Source: Gnetum montanum (Eukaryota; Streptophyta; Gnetopsida; Gnetales; Gnetaceae). Taken from it: DNA of 64,000 nucleotides. This document shows positions 23,494-35,540 of this stretch, one piece after another. Made by a program: the position numbers and the translations under genes. Position 1 is the stretch's first letter. Each line of letters begins with the position of its first letter. The notes under the pieces are model-generated. The model worked only from the letters and a program-made list of their open reading frames with translations. It was not told the DNA's origin and searched no databases. Location of the stretch: contig MNCI01020816.1 of assembly GCA_015680685.1 (NCBI GenBank), forward strand, positions 433,754 to 497,753, given 5' to 3'.

Positions 23494-25277
23494 TGAAACA
23501 CCACCAATTTTGAACTTTAGCACTTCAACTAAAAATTTTTCCAAGTGTTAAAACTTGGTAAATTTTTCTAAGTTTTGGTACTATGCTCCCAGTGTAGCCA
23601 ATGTAATAGGTATCAAGGCCTATTTTGCAAAATTTTCTAAGTGTCAATAGGAGTTGCATGAAAAATTTTTCTAGATATTCTGCTACACTCTCACTCTACC
23701 TACTATGCTCTAGAGTGTAGCTAGCATAACATATACTTCCATGGCCATTTTTCCCAAGTGCTAAGCCAGAAGTTGTCAAGATTGCTTGGGATGGACAAAA
23801 TAGTTTGGCAAATTTTCTATTTCCTGGGTTGCTACACTCTGCTATGCTCTAGAGCATAGCTAGCATAGCACACTTTTTAGTGGCCAATTTTACCTAAGTG
23901 TTAAGTAAGAAGCTATCAAGCTAACTCATCATGGAAGAGAAATTTGGCAAATTTTCTAACTCCTGAGGATACCTCTCTTGTTATGCCCTAGAGTGTAGCC
24001 AGCATAGCATGAAGGAAAATTGCAAATTCTATCAAATTTTTCTAAGTCTCCCTGCTATGCTTTGCTACACTTTAGAGTGTAGCTAGCATAACTAGTGCTG
24101 AACATCAAAATTTATAAAATTTGACTAAGTGTTGTGTTACTCTCTAGAGTGTAGCTAGCGTAACACTGAAGAAAAGCCTTCGATAGCCTCCAAAAGCCTT
24201 CAAAACTTAGCATCAGCCTTCATCTTAGCTCTAACATCTCTTTGGAAAGTAGGATCGAAAATTTGTATCTCTTTTGCATCCCCATTAGTCCCCCAAATTG
24301 TACCTATTCTTGACCCTACTTGAAAGAGGGAAGATGTAGTCCCAAAGTGTAGCCTCCAAGTTGCACTATTTTTGCATTAATTGCAAGTACATTGTGGTCA
24401 TTCAAACTCTCGCACATGCAATCTTGGTAGTGTAGTCATAGTTCAGAAATATTTGTACTCTAGAGTGTAGCACTTGCTACTCCCATGGGAGTGTAGTAGG
24501 GTCTAGCATAGCCCCATCTACCCTCATGCCACATGGCACCCTATTTGCGTTTCGCGCTAACCTTAGCCCTATAAATGCCCTTGCGTTCAACCTTCTAGGG
24601 GTTGGCAAATCAAAAGAGCATTGGACATTTTGAGCTTCCTTGGGACTCTCACACTTGAGCACTCGAGCACACCTAGCACTTTGGCACATTCCAGGACCCC
24701 ATCGGACAATTGGCACACACCGTCCAACATGTAGTTCATGACTATACCCATGAAACATAGTAATACCCAACCCAGTAGGTTCAGTCCCCTCAACAGCTAT
24801 TAGTTCCATATCTTGGTCATCTTAGAGACTATGACCACACTGCTATGCTATCACTGTGCCTTCCTATACACTGTGTACCACTCATTTCTTTTTCTATAAT
24901 TGTTATGCTTTCTTGTTTGGGGTGGTGCACTTTCCTTCTCAAGTTCCGTTGTATTTTTCAAGCCTTTTTTTTGGTATTTAGTATAACACTTGCATTTTCT
25001 CTTTGTTTCATATGTATTTGCATGTTTACATTGCTATTCTTAGGTTGGGACACCTTGCTATGCTCTAGCTTGGCTGGACCTAGTGCCAACACGTAACACT
25101 ATGTAAACCCCTTCTACACACATTTTTCTTAACACCTCGTAAGTTCCTGTTTGATTGACAAGACCATTTAGGGCATCCCATCTCTACTTCTAGCATGACC
25201 CTTGCATGGACTTGGGGTTAGGCTATATACTTGCTAATCTCTCAAAGTTCCAGCCATCAATGTTTTCAGTCATAACA
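23494..25277 (+). repeat. LTR shared by elements 1 and 3
   Basis: Starts TGAAACACCACCAATTTTG after a polypurine tract and ends near GTTTTCAGTCATAACA. A TATA box, CCTATAAATG, lies at 24568-24577. U3 (23600-24150) holds a series of palindromes, including a perfect 20-mer GCTATGCTCTAGAGCATAGC at 23841-23860. On the left it closes element 1; on the right gag of element 3 begins at once, in the middle of the gag domain. Confidence 0.8.
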
Positions 25278-27711
25278 TTAAGGACTTGATAGTCCATTTT
25301 GTTAATTACTTCATGTATAAGCTAAAGCCTAACACCATGCTTAACCAACTAAGGAAGGTCAAGAAATCATCCCTTGAGATTGTGCAGAAGTTTATTCAAT
25401 AATGGAACTGTTTTCTCAATGAAATATCACAAAGCTTATAGCTAAAACACACCTTTTGGCTATATTCAAGGGGATGGTTAATGACTTTATAACATCTAAG
25501 CTTTACTATCTTGACTTGCGGTTTCTTAGCCAAGTGTTCTCCTAGACCAAGAATATAGAGGATGCTATGAAGGCTAGTCATGACCTAGCCTACATAGCAT
25601 ATAAGAATCAACATATCTGGAGGAACAAGGAGAAGGGTAAACATAACAATGTGGCAATAGTAATAGTGACCAAAGAGGCCAAGACCACTAACTAAGGGCC
25701 AAGTGCCAACCCACCTAAGGCCCCTACTAATAATAACCATGATAACCAACAATCAACCTCTAGGGCCACTACATCAAGAACAAATAGATCTAATTTTGAA
25801 AGGAAGGATAAGCTCAAATACACTAGGCTATCATTGAAACCATCTGAGTTGTTAAACCAATTATTGAAAAGTGGATGTATTTAATACAAATAGATTTTTG
25901 AAGCTCTTCAAAAGAAGCATGAAAAGCTATGTAAGATAGCCAAGGATCCCACTAGAATAACAAAAGATGACCCACAGTTGCCTAAGTACTTCAAGTTAGA
26001 CTACTTTTTCCACTATCACCAACTGCCTAGTCATGACAAAGACTTCTACCTTGCGTTGAAGGATGACTTAAAGAAAATGATAGATAGGGGAGAGCTAGTT
26101 CTAAATGCATCCAACCTTGTTCAACCTCAAAACCAATCAATGTAGGTGTGTAAGGACCCATTGAAAACCAACAATGCTGCATACATTATATTGGCACTTA
26201 ACATAGATGACAATTAGAGACCTACAAAAGAACCATTTGTGATTCGAGTATCCCTTCATGATGAAAGGGCTTCTTCAACTTCCACTAGCTCAAGATCCTC
26301 CTTTGTTGTTAGAGTACCATGACAAGTTCCTCTGAGGAAACTTTTTTTCATTAGGGTAACCTAGCCCGCTATAACTGAACTAGCTGTAGCCTAACCAATT
26401 GACATAATCATCCACCAACCTCCCATGATGGCCAATGCTATAACATCTTGTTCACAACCAATAAATGACAACCAAAAAGCTTTAAACAAGTAGAGGAAGA
26501 AGCATAAACAAAGGGATACTGACAAGGATGACAAACATACTAAGGCATAGAAGGAAGGGGGTCCATCGAAGCCCACACTTATATCGACTATACCCATGAT
26601 CTTCTTTGCTCAACTTGCTTCAAACAGCAAATCATGAGAGAACACCAAAATCCATAGCCAGAAGAATGATGAAAAGCCACATTAGCAACAACCTAAGGCT
26701 GAAGTTCACATTTTGGGGTGCATGAAGAAAGTGAAGCATAACCAAGGTGACAAGCCCACAGATAACGACATAAACCTCATTAGTGTAATGGATTAGGTTA
26801 GATAGTCCCTGAAGAAACAAGTACAACTTTGAGTCTTTATGACCTAATCATGACTTTTGCTACACATCTTGAAGTGCTAGTTAGGATGCTGACTTCGATC
26901 CTTGTTAGCAAGGACATTCTCACTAACAAGAAATCCATCCATGTAGTGATGGTTCCTCCCTCACTGAGGGAGAAAAATTGAAGATCCCCAGCATTTTTTT
27001 GATACTGAAATCAAGGCCAATCCCAAAATGGCAAGGTAACTAGGTTTTCTTTATTCATAACCATATGTGTAGGATAGTTTAAAGTGAAACTAGTACGTCT
27101 AGATGATGGGGTTTAAACAAATGTTATCCCACGCACCATCATTGACCGATTAGATGTGATAGAGTAGATATAACTCATGTTAATGACTACTCTCAAGTCA
27201 TTAGGGTTGCTATTGAGGGATCTATCTCCTTGGATTTTGTGGTAGGAAAGCAATTCCCTAGGACCACTAACTTCTTAGTGGTGGAAGAGATTCCAAGGTC
27301 TAACCTTATCTTAGAAAGACCTTGGCTAGCTTATTTATGAGCTGTATCCTCATCCATCCATCAAGAGATTCACCTTCCTTATGAGGGAGGTGAAACCACT
27401 AGTCACGATGACAATGTGGTATCTCTAGCTATTAACAACATGGCATAGAGTAGAGGTCTAAAGTGGAGCTTTAAGAAAAAGCTCCCAAGCATAGAATCTA
27501 GCAACCTAAAAGAGAACAAAAAACCAATAATGACAACAATGGACAATGTGACATGTTATTTGATGAACTCCCTTTAATATCATCAGTGAAGGTGATGGCC
27601 AATACAAAATTGTGCAAAGTAGACCTTATGAATTTCCTAATCCTTCAAAGATTAGGAAGAATATGCATAAGTGAAGTAGACCTTGATCCTTCCACTCCAT
27701 GCCCTTATGAC
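25278..27711 (+). pseudogene. gag-pro: gag-pro, element 3 (5'-truncated, degenerate)
   Basis: The sequence begins at the segment matching DLLTQFVTHFKYNLKPE of element 2, so roughly 1.65 kb (leader and N-terminal gag) is missing next to the LTR. It continues through a lysine-rich linker and a zinc-knuckle-like region near 26000-26060 (YHQLPSHDKDFYLALKDD; the first Cys is replaced). Protease lies near 27080-27340 with DDGG and NLILERPWLAYL. There are many stops and frameshifts. The end is approximate. Confidence 0.75.
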
Positions 27712-27961
27712 TAATATTTGTGTAGCCTAACTTTTCTTTGTTAATTTGTTATGCCTTTTTATGTACTTTATTTCACTCTTTATGCATGTAGCCTAATTTT
27801 CTACTTTCATTTGCATTTTTACTTATTTGTTATGGCCTTTCTTTTTCTTTACTTTACATATTTTGTAAACATAAAAAAAAACCTTATAAAAATTTCAAAA
27901 CTAGAAAAAGCCATAAAAAATTTTTAAAATAGAAAATCACTAAAAAATATAAGTTTTCATT

Positions 27962-28210
27962 TATACCAAGGCATTCCATGACCTAAAATTGGCAAACCTA
28001 TGGCTTGCTAAGGCCTTAAACTAGCATCATAGCCTATCAAGGCCTTAAACTGGTGTCGTAGTCCACTAAGACTGTAAACTAGGCCATAGTCCACTAACAC
28101 TCTAAATTGGCACCATAGTCTGCTAAGACTCTAAACTAACATTGTAGCCCACCATGACCCTAAACTAGCAATAAATGTGTGGTCTGCCATAGCTTAAAAC
28201 TAGCAGGTAA
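27962..28210 (+). repeat. Short-motif cluster after gag-pro, element 3
   Basis: About eight units like GCTAAGGCCTTAAACTAGCA and CACTAAGACTGTAAACTAG. Confidence 0.7.
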
Positions 28211-28359
28211 TCTTCATCCTATGGACATTCATAAACTTGTAGCCTAACTATTTTATATAAATGTTGGCTATGTTAAAAATAGTTAGGCTTCAAATTTTAG
28301 TTTTCTAAATAGCCAACATTCATAAAATTTTAATTTTCAACTTTAGTTTTGGCTATCTA

Positions 28360-29384
28360 CGTTGTTGATGACTTTACTCCCAGGAGAGGGAAACCTTGTC
28401 ATGGATGGTGTGCTAGTAGAAGGTCCACATGATCACCTTGGTTTGAAAGATCCTTGAGTTAGTCACTTAGGCTTCCAAAAAGGCCCTACGATCCTAAATA
28501 TCAAGGATCTTCTCAACCTACCTTTTATTTTCCTTCTTTAAGATCACAACTTATTCCCATAGGGATGCATTGGACCTCTAAATCTCTCATAAGCTTTTAT
28601 GCATGAAACCACTAAATTAGTGATATTTTTTGTATAGCTTCAGGGAAACATGTGGGGTGTTAGGAGGAAGCTTAGGCAAGAAGTCAAACTCAATGTCTTG
28701 GGCTAGGTCCCACACAACTAATGGCACTAAAAATAACAAAGAAATAACCATAAACATGATGTACAACCTACGGTAGCATTAGCATATAATATAACTCATA
28801 GCAAAATGACTAAGGCATAGCAAAACATAGTTCTTACCAATCTTAGGTGCAACCTATTGCAACCTACCAATGATGTCTTTTTCCATCTCATGCATGAATT
28901 ATATCTTTTCTGAGACCTTTACCCATGGCTTCATGTGAAACATGAATGTAGAGGCATCTACTTGTAGCTCAAGAACTATGAAAAGTGCATAATAATCATT
29001 GGATAAGTATGAACTAAGAAGTTAAAAATAAAACCATAAACAATAATGAGTAGCACATAGGTATACTTGTATTCCTATTCTCATTCTCATTCTCATACTC
29101 ATCATCATCATCAGGTATTTCAATCAAAGGCTCCTTGGATAGTGGCTCACTAAAAAGGGCATCAAGATCATCCATATCTTGTTTAAGAGTGCCTCCTCTG
29201 CACACCTTTTTTCCTCCTCTACTATGGTAGCTATATACCTCTACTCCTCCTCCTTGGCACATTTGTGTGCCTCCTTTGCTTATCTTTGCTTTTCTTCCAT
29301 AGGGGGAACTTAGGTTGCCAAGTTTCACCGCTGACCTATAGTCATAACCCATTAGGAAAGTTAGCATATATAGGCATAGGACAT
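28360..29384 (-). pseudogene. Antisense gene of element 3, C-terminal part
   Basis: Minus-strand sequence aligns with exons 5-7 of element 2, in the same order: a linker with an Asp/Glu-rich stretch (DDDDEYENENEN, near 29070-29115) and the coiled-coil region (28500-28700). It is cut at 29384 by the 5' LTR of element 4 and resumes at 49344. The 3' end is unclear and the acidic last exon was not found. Confidence 0.5.
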
Positions 29385-30986
29385 TGAAACACCCTAAATT
29401 TTCAAGGAATTCTTGCTTCACTAGGTTCTTGGAATTTAGGTAGCATCATGGAAGTTTGTCAGGAAATGGATGTTCTGAGTTTAGATTGTCTAGTTTGGAA
29501 AATTTTCTACTCCTAGTGTTGACAGGCCGAACGGACTCTCTGGCCTGCCCACCTGGGTAGTTCATCCAGCTGATCGTCTACACAGAGGCAATGCGTGGGG
29601 TTTTCGGTGGTGCTCAGGCTATGAAAAATAGTTTAGCATGTTTTCTAGTCAAGAGGTTTGCTATGCTACACTACGCTATGTAGCATAGCAGGCCTTACAA
29701 GACAGTTTCTCATGTGACCAAACTGTTGCAAGACGAAGTGCTACTCTACATAGCGTAGCAAGAGAAAAATGGGAAGGCCCAGCTTACTTAGTGATTTCAA
29801 TTGCACTCAACAAGCACCTATGGCCTTCAAAACCAGTTACTTTGCTCAACTTCAAGTTCTTCAGCAAAGTTCCTCTTATTAGAAAAGTAGTAGATTAAGA
29901 AAAAAGTAGGCTATGTTGGCTGCTACACTATGCTATGCTATGCAATGTAGCACAGCGTAGCGATGATGCAAGAATGACGAAAGGTGTCTCAAAATACAGG
30001 ATCAGCAAGTTCAAAGGTTTCACATCGCAGAGAACAAAGGTTGCAAATTTTTGGCATGATCATCAAAGAAAAGTTTACAACTTAAGTGCAAATCACAGTT
30101 AAGGCCAGCTGCTATGCTACGCTATACTATGTAGCATAGCATAGCATAGCAAACAAGCAAGACCAACCAATGCACTTCAAAGGCTTTCAACATCTGCAAT
30201 TAACTCCAATGCAAATTTCTTCTTCGAACTGGTGGCTATGCTATGCTACGCTACATAGTGTAGAACAGTGTAGCAAGCAGCTACACTATGCTAACAGGCT
30301 ATGCTCCAGAGCGTAGCACAACGTAATGGGTAGCTACGCTACATCAGTGCACTTCACTCCTTATCTGCATCATTGGGACACCTAATCCCAGCATCTCTAG
30401 TTTTGACAATGTGATTGCAGTGTGGTAGGTTCATCAATCAGCTTTGCATGTCCATGCAGCATGGACATGTCAACACCTTGTGGGTCTAAGATACGTGGCA
30501 TCCAAACTCCATCTCTCACATGCTCCTGGCCCTATAAATACCTCAACGAGCAATGCTCAAAGGGTTGGAAAATTTTGGTAGAGTTGGCAAAAACTAAGCA
30601 GGGTTGGCAAAAATTGTAGCTATTGGAAAATTGGCAATTACAGTGTTTGGCAAAAATTTTAGCTTTTGGCAATTGTTAGCATTTGTTGTTGGCAAACTGG
30701 CAATCCAAAAAGTTGACAAAAATTAAGTAGTTGGCACTATTGTTTGGCATTCTGCTAGCTCTTTTCTATTGCCTTTGTAGCATTTTACATCGTTAGCTCT
30801 TGAATTCGTGTTCAAGCATACAGTTGGCTTGCTTTGAACGTCTTGGTTACTTTTGGGATCTCTGTGCTTCCCAACGTCATGCAACCAATTGTATCCACCT
30901 TGGCAAAGTAAAGCCATAGTCTTGAAGCGGTGCATTTCTTAACTTCAGTTTACTTTATTCTCCTACTTATCATTGCATTTTACATC
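29385..30986 (+). repeat. 5' LTR of element 4 (right end lost in gap)
   Basis: Starts TGAAACACCCTAAATTTTC and matches 47612-49095 closely. Contains U3 palindrome groups, for example at 29670-29695, 29925-29965, 30111-30150 and 30235-30275, and a TATA box CCTATAAATA at 30531-30540. Confidence 0.85.
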
Positions 30987-31183
30987 NNNNNNNNNNNNNN
31001 NNNNNNNNNNNNNNNNNNNNNNNNNNNNNNNNNNNNNNNNNNNNNNNNNNNNNNNNNNNNNNNNNNNNNNNNNNNNNNNNNNNNNNNNNNNNNNNNNNNN
31101 NNNNNNNNNNNNNNNNNNNNNNNNNNNNNNNNNNNNNNNNNNNNNNNNNNNNNNNNNNNNNNNNNNNNNNNNNNNNNNNNNNN
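30987..31183. other. Assembly gap (197 N)
   Basis: Unknown bases. Together with the following inverted copy it replaces the LTR end, the primer site and the start of gag of element 4. Confidence 0.95.
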
Positions 31184-31330
31184 CCAAAAGCTAAAATTTT
31201 TGCCAAACACTGTAATTGCCAATTTTCCAATAGCTACAATTTTTGCCAACCCTGCTTAGTTTTTGCCAACTCTACCAAAATTTTCCAACCCTTTGAGCAT
31301 TGCTCGTTGAGGTATTTATAGGGCCAGGAG
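31184..31330 (-). repeat. Perfect inverted copy of 30523-30669
   Basis: 147 bases identical to the reverse complement of the LTR segment 30523-30669, placed between the gap and a single N (31331), after which gag resumes. Most likely a scaffolding error. Confidence 0.85.
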
Positions 31331-31331
31331 N

Positions 31332-34300
31332 TATGCTAAGGTGTAGGCAAACCTACCCTTAGATGCACAAGAGCTCGAAGAGAAGTGTAGCTTCAAGTTT
31401 CCCTATTGCAATGGGAAGGAATTTATTCCCACTCCTGGCTTTTCCATCTCTTTGACACAAATGAACCAATGGCTTTTAGATCACCTGATCCAAGCAACTA
31501 GGCCCAGGGAGTTGCAAGAAATAGCATCTCATCATGACGAGGTTTTCCAGGATGGACAGGAGGAGTTGGATTCTCAATCCAAGGGGGGGTGTGAAACCAA
31601 CCCTGCTACCATCCCTCCTACCCCATCTTTTTGGACGAACCCATTGTCTACTTATGCTCTATTTAGGATCATGTTTGCAACCTATGATTACATCAGCAAT
31701 GGGTAGCCATGCCATGTCCTTGGTGTATCAACATGCCTACTCCCTTGTTTCATTCTCAGCCAGTACCCCTCTACCAACTATTCCCCAGTCCATTCCTGTA
31801 TGGCATCATGCATCCATTATGGCTACCCTACTCCATGTTCACACCATACCTACCTTGAAGTTGCATGTAGCTTCCACCTCTATTCCTATCTTTACACCTA
31901 TCCTACCATCAGTAGCGGGCCCATGCCTATCCACATGGTGGACCCCATTCACTTCTCCTCCTGCTACGCTACCATTGCAGATGTCTTACTACATTCTCCA
32001 TCAGACCTACCAGGCCCTACAAATGGTACAACCCAGTGCGAGACTATGGTCTGTTCCATCGATCATGCAAACAGCCTACCCCATAGCCGAACTCGTGGCT
32101 ACTACTCCAACAACACCACCTGCCTAGTGGTGGATGCCACAAGCAACATAGTTCATAGGGGCCATCCCAACGGCACCGCCGATGGATCACATTGCTTCCC
32201 TTACCACTCCACAAATGGGAGGTGCCCCGACGGTTCCCCAATTGTCTGCATCATCCTCGGGTCTGGATCAAGCATTCCAGCTTATCCGGATCCTTACTAA
32301 GGAAATAAAATGCCTCAAGGCTATTGAGTCTATTATGGTACAAGTCATGAACTTCTACCAGAATGATCCCATCAGCCTGACAGTCCCTACACTAAAGTTA
32401 CTCCCAGGGATGTCACTCCCTCATTTCATGAAATACAATGGGGAGGGAGATCCCAATGCACATCTTGTTACATTTAGGTCTGAGTCCCTTCTTTTGTAAT
32501 AATGGTCGCATATGATCATCCATGTCTTTGCCATGTCTCTGACTGGAAAAGCCCTAGACTGGTACCACGCCCTTCCACGCTCCTCCATATCAACCATAGA
32601 GGAGCTTCTAACCCAGTTCGTGACATGTTTCAAGTACAACTTGAGACCAGAGGTCACGCTGGATTAGTTGATGAGCGTAAAACAAGATCCCCTGGAACCA
32701 GTCTAGAAGTTCATATAATATTGGAGCATAACCCTTAACGAAATCCATGAGCCCATCGCAGAGGCCCACTTGCTGGCCATATTTAAGGATGCAGTGAACG
32801 ACTTTATTAAGTCTAAGCTATATTATATCACTCCACGCACTCACAATCAGGCTTTCACCTAGACAAAGAGCATACAGGATGCGGTTGAGGCAAGCAAAGA
32901 CTTGGCCTATGTTACATACAAGAACACCTTCATGAAGAAGAAAAAGGATAAGGGTAAGGCTGCAATAGCCACAGTGGCCGTTGTGGCCAATGAAGCCAAA
33001 CCCAATAACAGTAACAAGAACAACAAAAAATTGGTTGCACCTGTAACTAACCCCACACCCAAACAGGGCAACACACCTCAACCTTCCACATCTGCACCTG
33101 AGACATCTGTACCACCTAAACCAAACATTGACCGTAAAGATCACTCGAAGTATACCCCACTACTTGTCAAGCCTTTAGACCTTTTGAAGAAATTAATGGT
33201 AGTAGGGTACATCCAACATAAGTGGATGTCGAAAGAGGAATCCAGGAAACATCAGTGGTACTGTGAACTCCTTAGGAACCCCTCCTTAACTTTGCCCAAT
33301 GAGCCCCCAGTTCCTAAGGGTTTCAAGCTAGAACGATTTTGTGACTACCATCAACAGTGTGGTCACGACACGGATTACTACATTGCATTGAAAGACGACA
33401 TCTAAAGGATGAGCAATAAGGGGAAACTAGTACTAGAAAAATCAACCTAGTACATCTCAAGAATCAATCCCTACATGTTTACACGGATCCTCTTAATGCT
33501 AACAACGGTAGTTACATTATCAACACCATCGACATTGACAGTAATCCTAGACATCCTCAGCAACCATTTGTGATCCGTGTGCCTCAGTATAACGCCCCAG
33601 TACCACCAGTGGCTAGTCAAACTTCTTAGCAACCTTTTGTCTTGAGCATCCCTCCCCGGGCATCCATCTCTACACCACCTGTTAGCAAAATTGCACCACC
33701 GCATACACTAACACCATTAGCTCCATTCGTTATCAGGGGGCCAAGCCATTCAACAACCCCCACCCCGCATAAGGTAGCTTCACAGCCTTCTCATCTAGGA
33801 AATGAGAAGTGCGCTTCACAGGTGAGACGTTAAAGGAAAGTACCATCCTAGGTACTTCCAAGCCTACGTCCTCACCCTCTGCATCTACGACCTCATCGCC
33901 GAAGGATAACATTGCTATGTATGCACATTCTTTGCCACCTCATCTAAGAGAGTCTAAACCCAGACCCAAAACTATCCCTCCTCAGGAAATTCATCTTCTA
34001 GGACTAATAGAAGAGGAGAAAGGTAGTAAATAAGAAAGTGGCCAGGACCTCTTGGGCACTCTCACCCAGGTCAAGCAAGCTCTAAAATAGAAAAACACTA
34101 CGCTGAGCTTGTATGAACTGATCATGACATCTACCACACACAGTGAGGCTTTGGTCTACTTGTTAACGGTAATTCCAGTTGATGAGAACATGCCAGCGGA
34201 AGAGAAGGCGATCCATTCTATCATGCTTCCTTCTACACCTGTAGAACCAAAGCCATCCCAACTAACTTTTTATGATGATTCCATTAGGGAAGACCCTGAA

Positions 34301-34964
34301 AAGGGTCAAGTGAGTATAGAACCTATTTTGATCATAATTTGGGTCAGCCAACATAAGATCTGAAGGGTACATGTTGATGATGGAGCTGCCACAAATTTCA
34401 TCCCTTTTCCTATTGTGGATATGCTAGGTTTGGTCGACCAGATCATACCCACAACAACGTCATGCTTAAAGTTGTTCAATGGGGCACGGGTTGTGGTGAA
34501 AGGCACAGTCCACATAGACTTCGTGGTAGGGGACCAGTTTCCCATAAACACAACATTCATTGTGGTTGAAGAGATGCCCAAGTTTAACCTGATCTTGGGG
34601 AGGTTATGGTTAGCGCAACTTAGGGGCAGTCTCTTTGCCCATTCATCAGGAGATCCATCTACCCTATGCAGGCAGGGAGATGGTAATCCATGGCGACGAG
34701 GTAGCAACATAAGTTATCAACAATGTAGATATGGAACAGGGCTCAGAGGTCGTGACCTCTGAGAATGAAGCACCTGTCTCTGTAGATACTAACCGTTTGG
34801 CAAGAGAACCGACTCAGCATGCTAGTTCAGAAAATGAAAAATTGTGGACTGAGTTACCCTTCCAAGCGGAGGACAACAACGTAGGAGAAGGTCATAGAAA
34901 ATTTTCTTGGCCTTACACCTTGCCCAATCCATGATGGGTCAAGAAGCAGTTACGCATAGCGTAG
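31332..34964 (+). pseudogene. gag-pro: gag-pro, element 4 (degenerate, start missing)
   Basis: Resumes at the position matching 2405 of element 2. A frameshift lies at the G run near 31581-31587, after which the frame holds to about 33405: Pro-rich linker, gag domain (MSLPHFMKYNGEGDPNAHLV, ALDWYHALPRSS), a lysine-rich stretch, then FCDYHQQCGHDTDYY near 33335-33385. Protease is about 34330-34610, with DDGA at 34376-34387 and NLILGRLWLAQL. Stops occur at about 32499, 32665 and 33403, with frameshifts after 33405. The frame ends KKQLRIA-stop at 34964, matching the gag-pro end of element 2. Confidence 0.85.
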
Positions 34965-35089
34965 CAACCCCACTGCTTCTTTCCTAGTTGACATCCTTTG
35001 TACATTTATCGCCTTTTTTTTTGCATCCATCCATCTATGCTAGATACTAATTAGCCATTCTCTAAATCGTTAGTGTGTCATTTCTTTAC

Positions 35090-35385
35090 CACACCATGGC
35101 CTAAAATGGCCTAAAACTATGCTACTATCTAATGGCCTGAAATGGCCTAAAACTAGCGAAGGCCTGAAATGGTCTAAAACTAGTGCAGTCCCGAAATGGC
35201 CTAAAACTATATTACGGCCCACTAAGGCCTAAAACTAGCAATATTTCTTCTGTTTACATCATGTTTGACGGTCTGAAATGGCCTAAAACTAGCAACAACC
35301 CAAAATGGCCTAAAACTAGCAGGGGCCCGAAATGGCCTAAAACTAGCCATGGCCTGAAATGGCCTAAAACTAAAACATCAAAAAC
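35090..35385 (+). repeat. Short-motif cluster after gag-pro, element 4
   Basis: About nine units of GNCCCGAAATGGCCTAAAACTAGC, the clearest form of this repeat in the window. Confidence 0.8.
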
Positions 35386-35540
35386 AAAAACATAACATAA
35401 AATTGATCACATAGACAATGCATAAGCTAGCATAAGAGCAATTTTCTTTCAAAATTTTCTTCCTTCATTGAAATATTTTTCCATTAACCAATGTTTGCAA
35501 TAGTTTCATAAAAATTCAAAAAAATCAAAAACCCATGTTG

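Larger units (their letters stand above)
1..25277 (+). mobile_element. Element 1: outer Ty3/gypsy (Tat-type) retrotransposon, left part outside window
   Basis: Interrupted element made of 1-684 plus 16692-25277. Its 5' LTR and gag-pro lie left of the window. What remains is part of the pro-RT spacer with the antisense gene (1-684, 16692-17660), pol (18098-21581), a 3' non-coding region, a polypurine tract and the LTR at 23494-25277. The two halves join through a 56-bp tandem repeat that is cut by element 2. Pol has many stops, and the RT catalytic motif is YFDD rather than YVDD, so it is an old inactive copy. Order RT-RH-aRH-IN supports the Tat lineage. Confidence 0.85.

Noticed and set aside
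30930-31259. Several ORFs across the N gap
   Set aside because: They consist mostly of unknown bases and of the inverted LTR copy.
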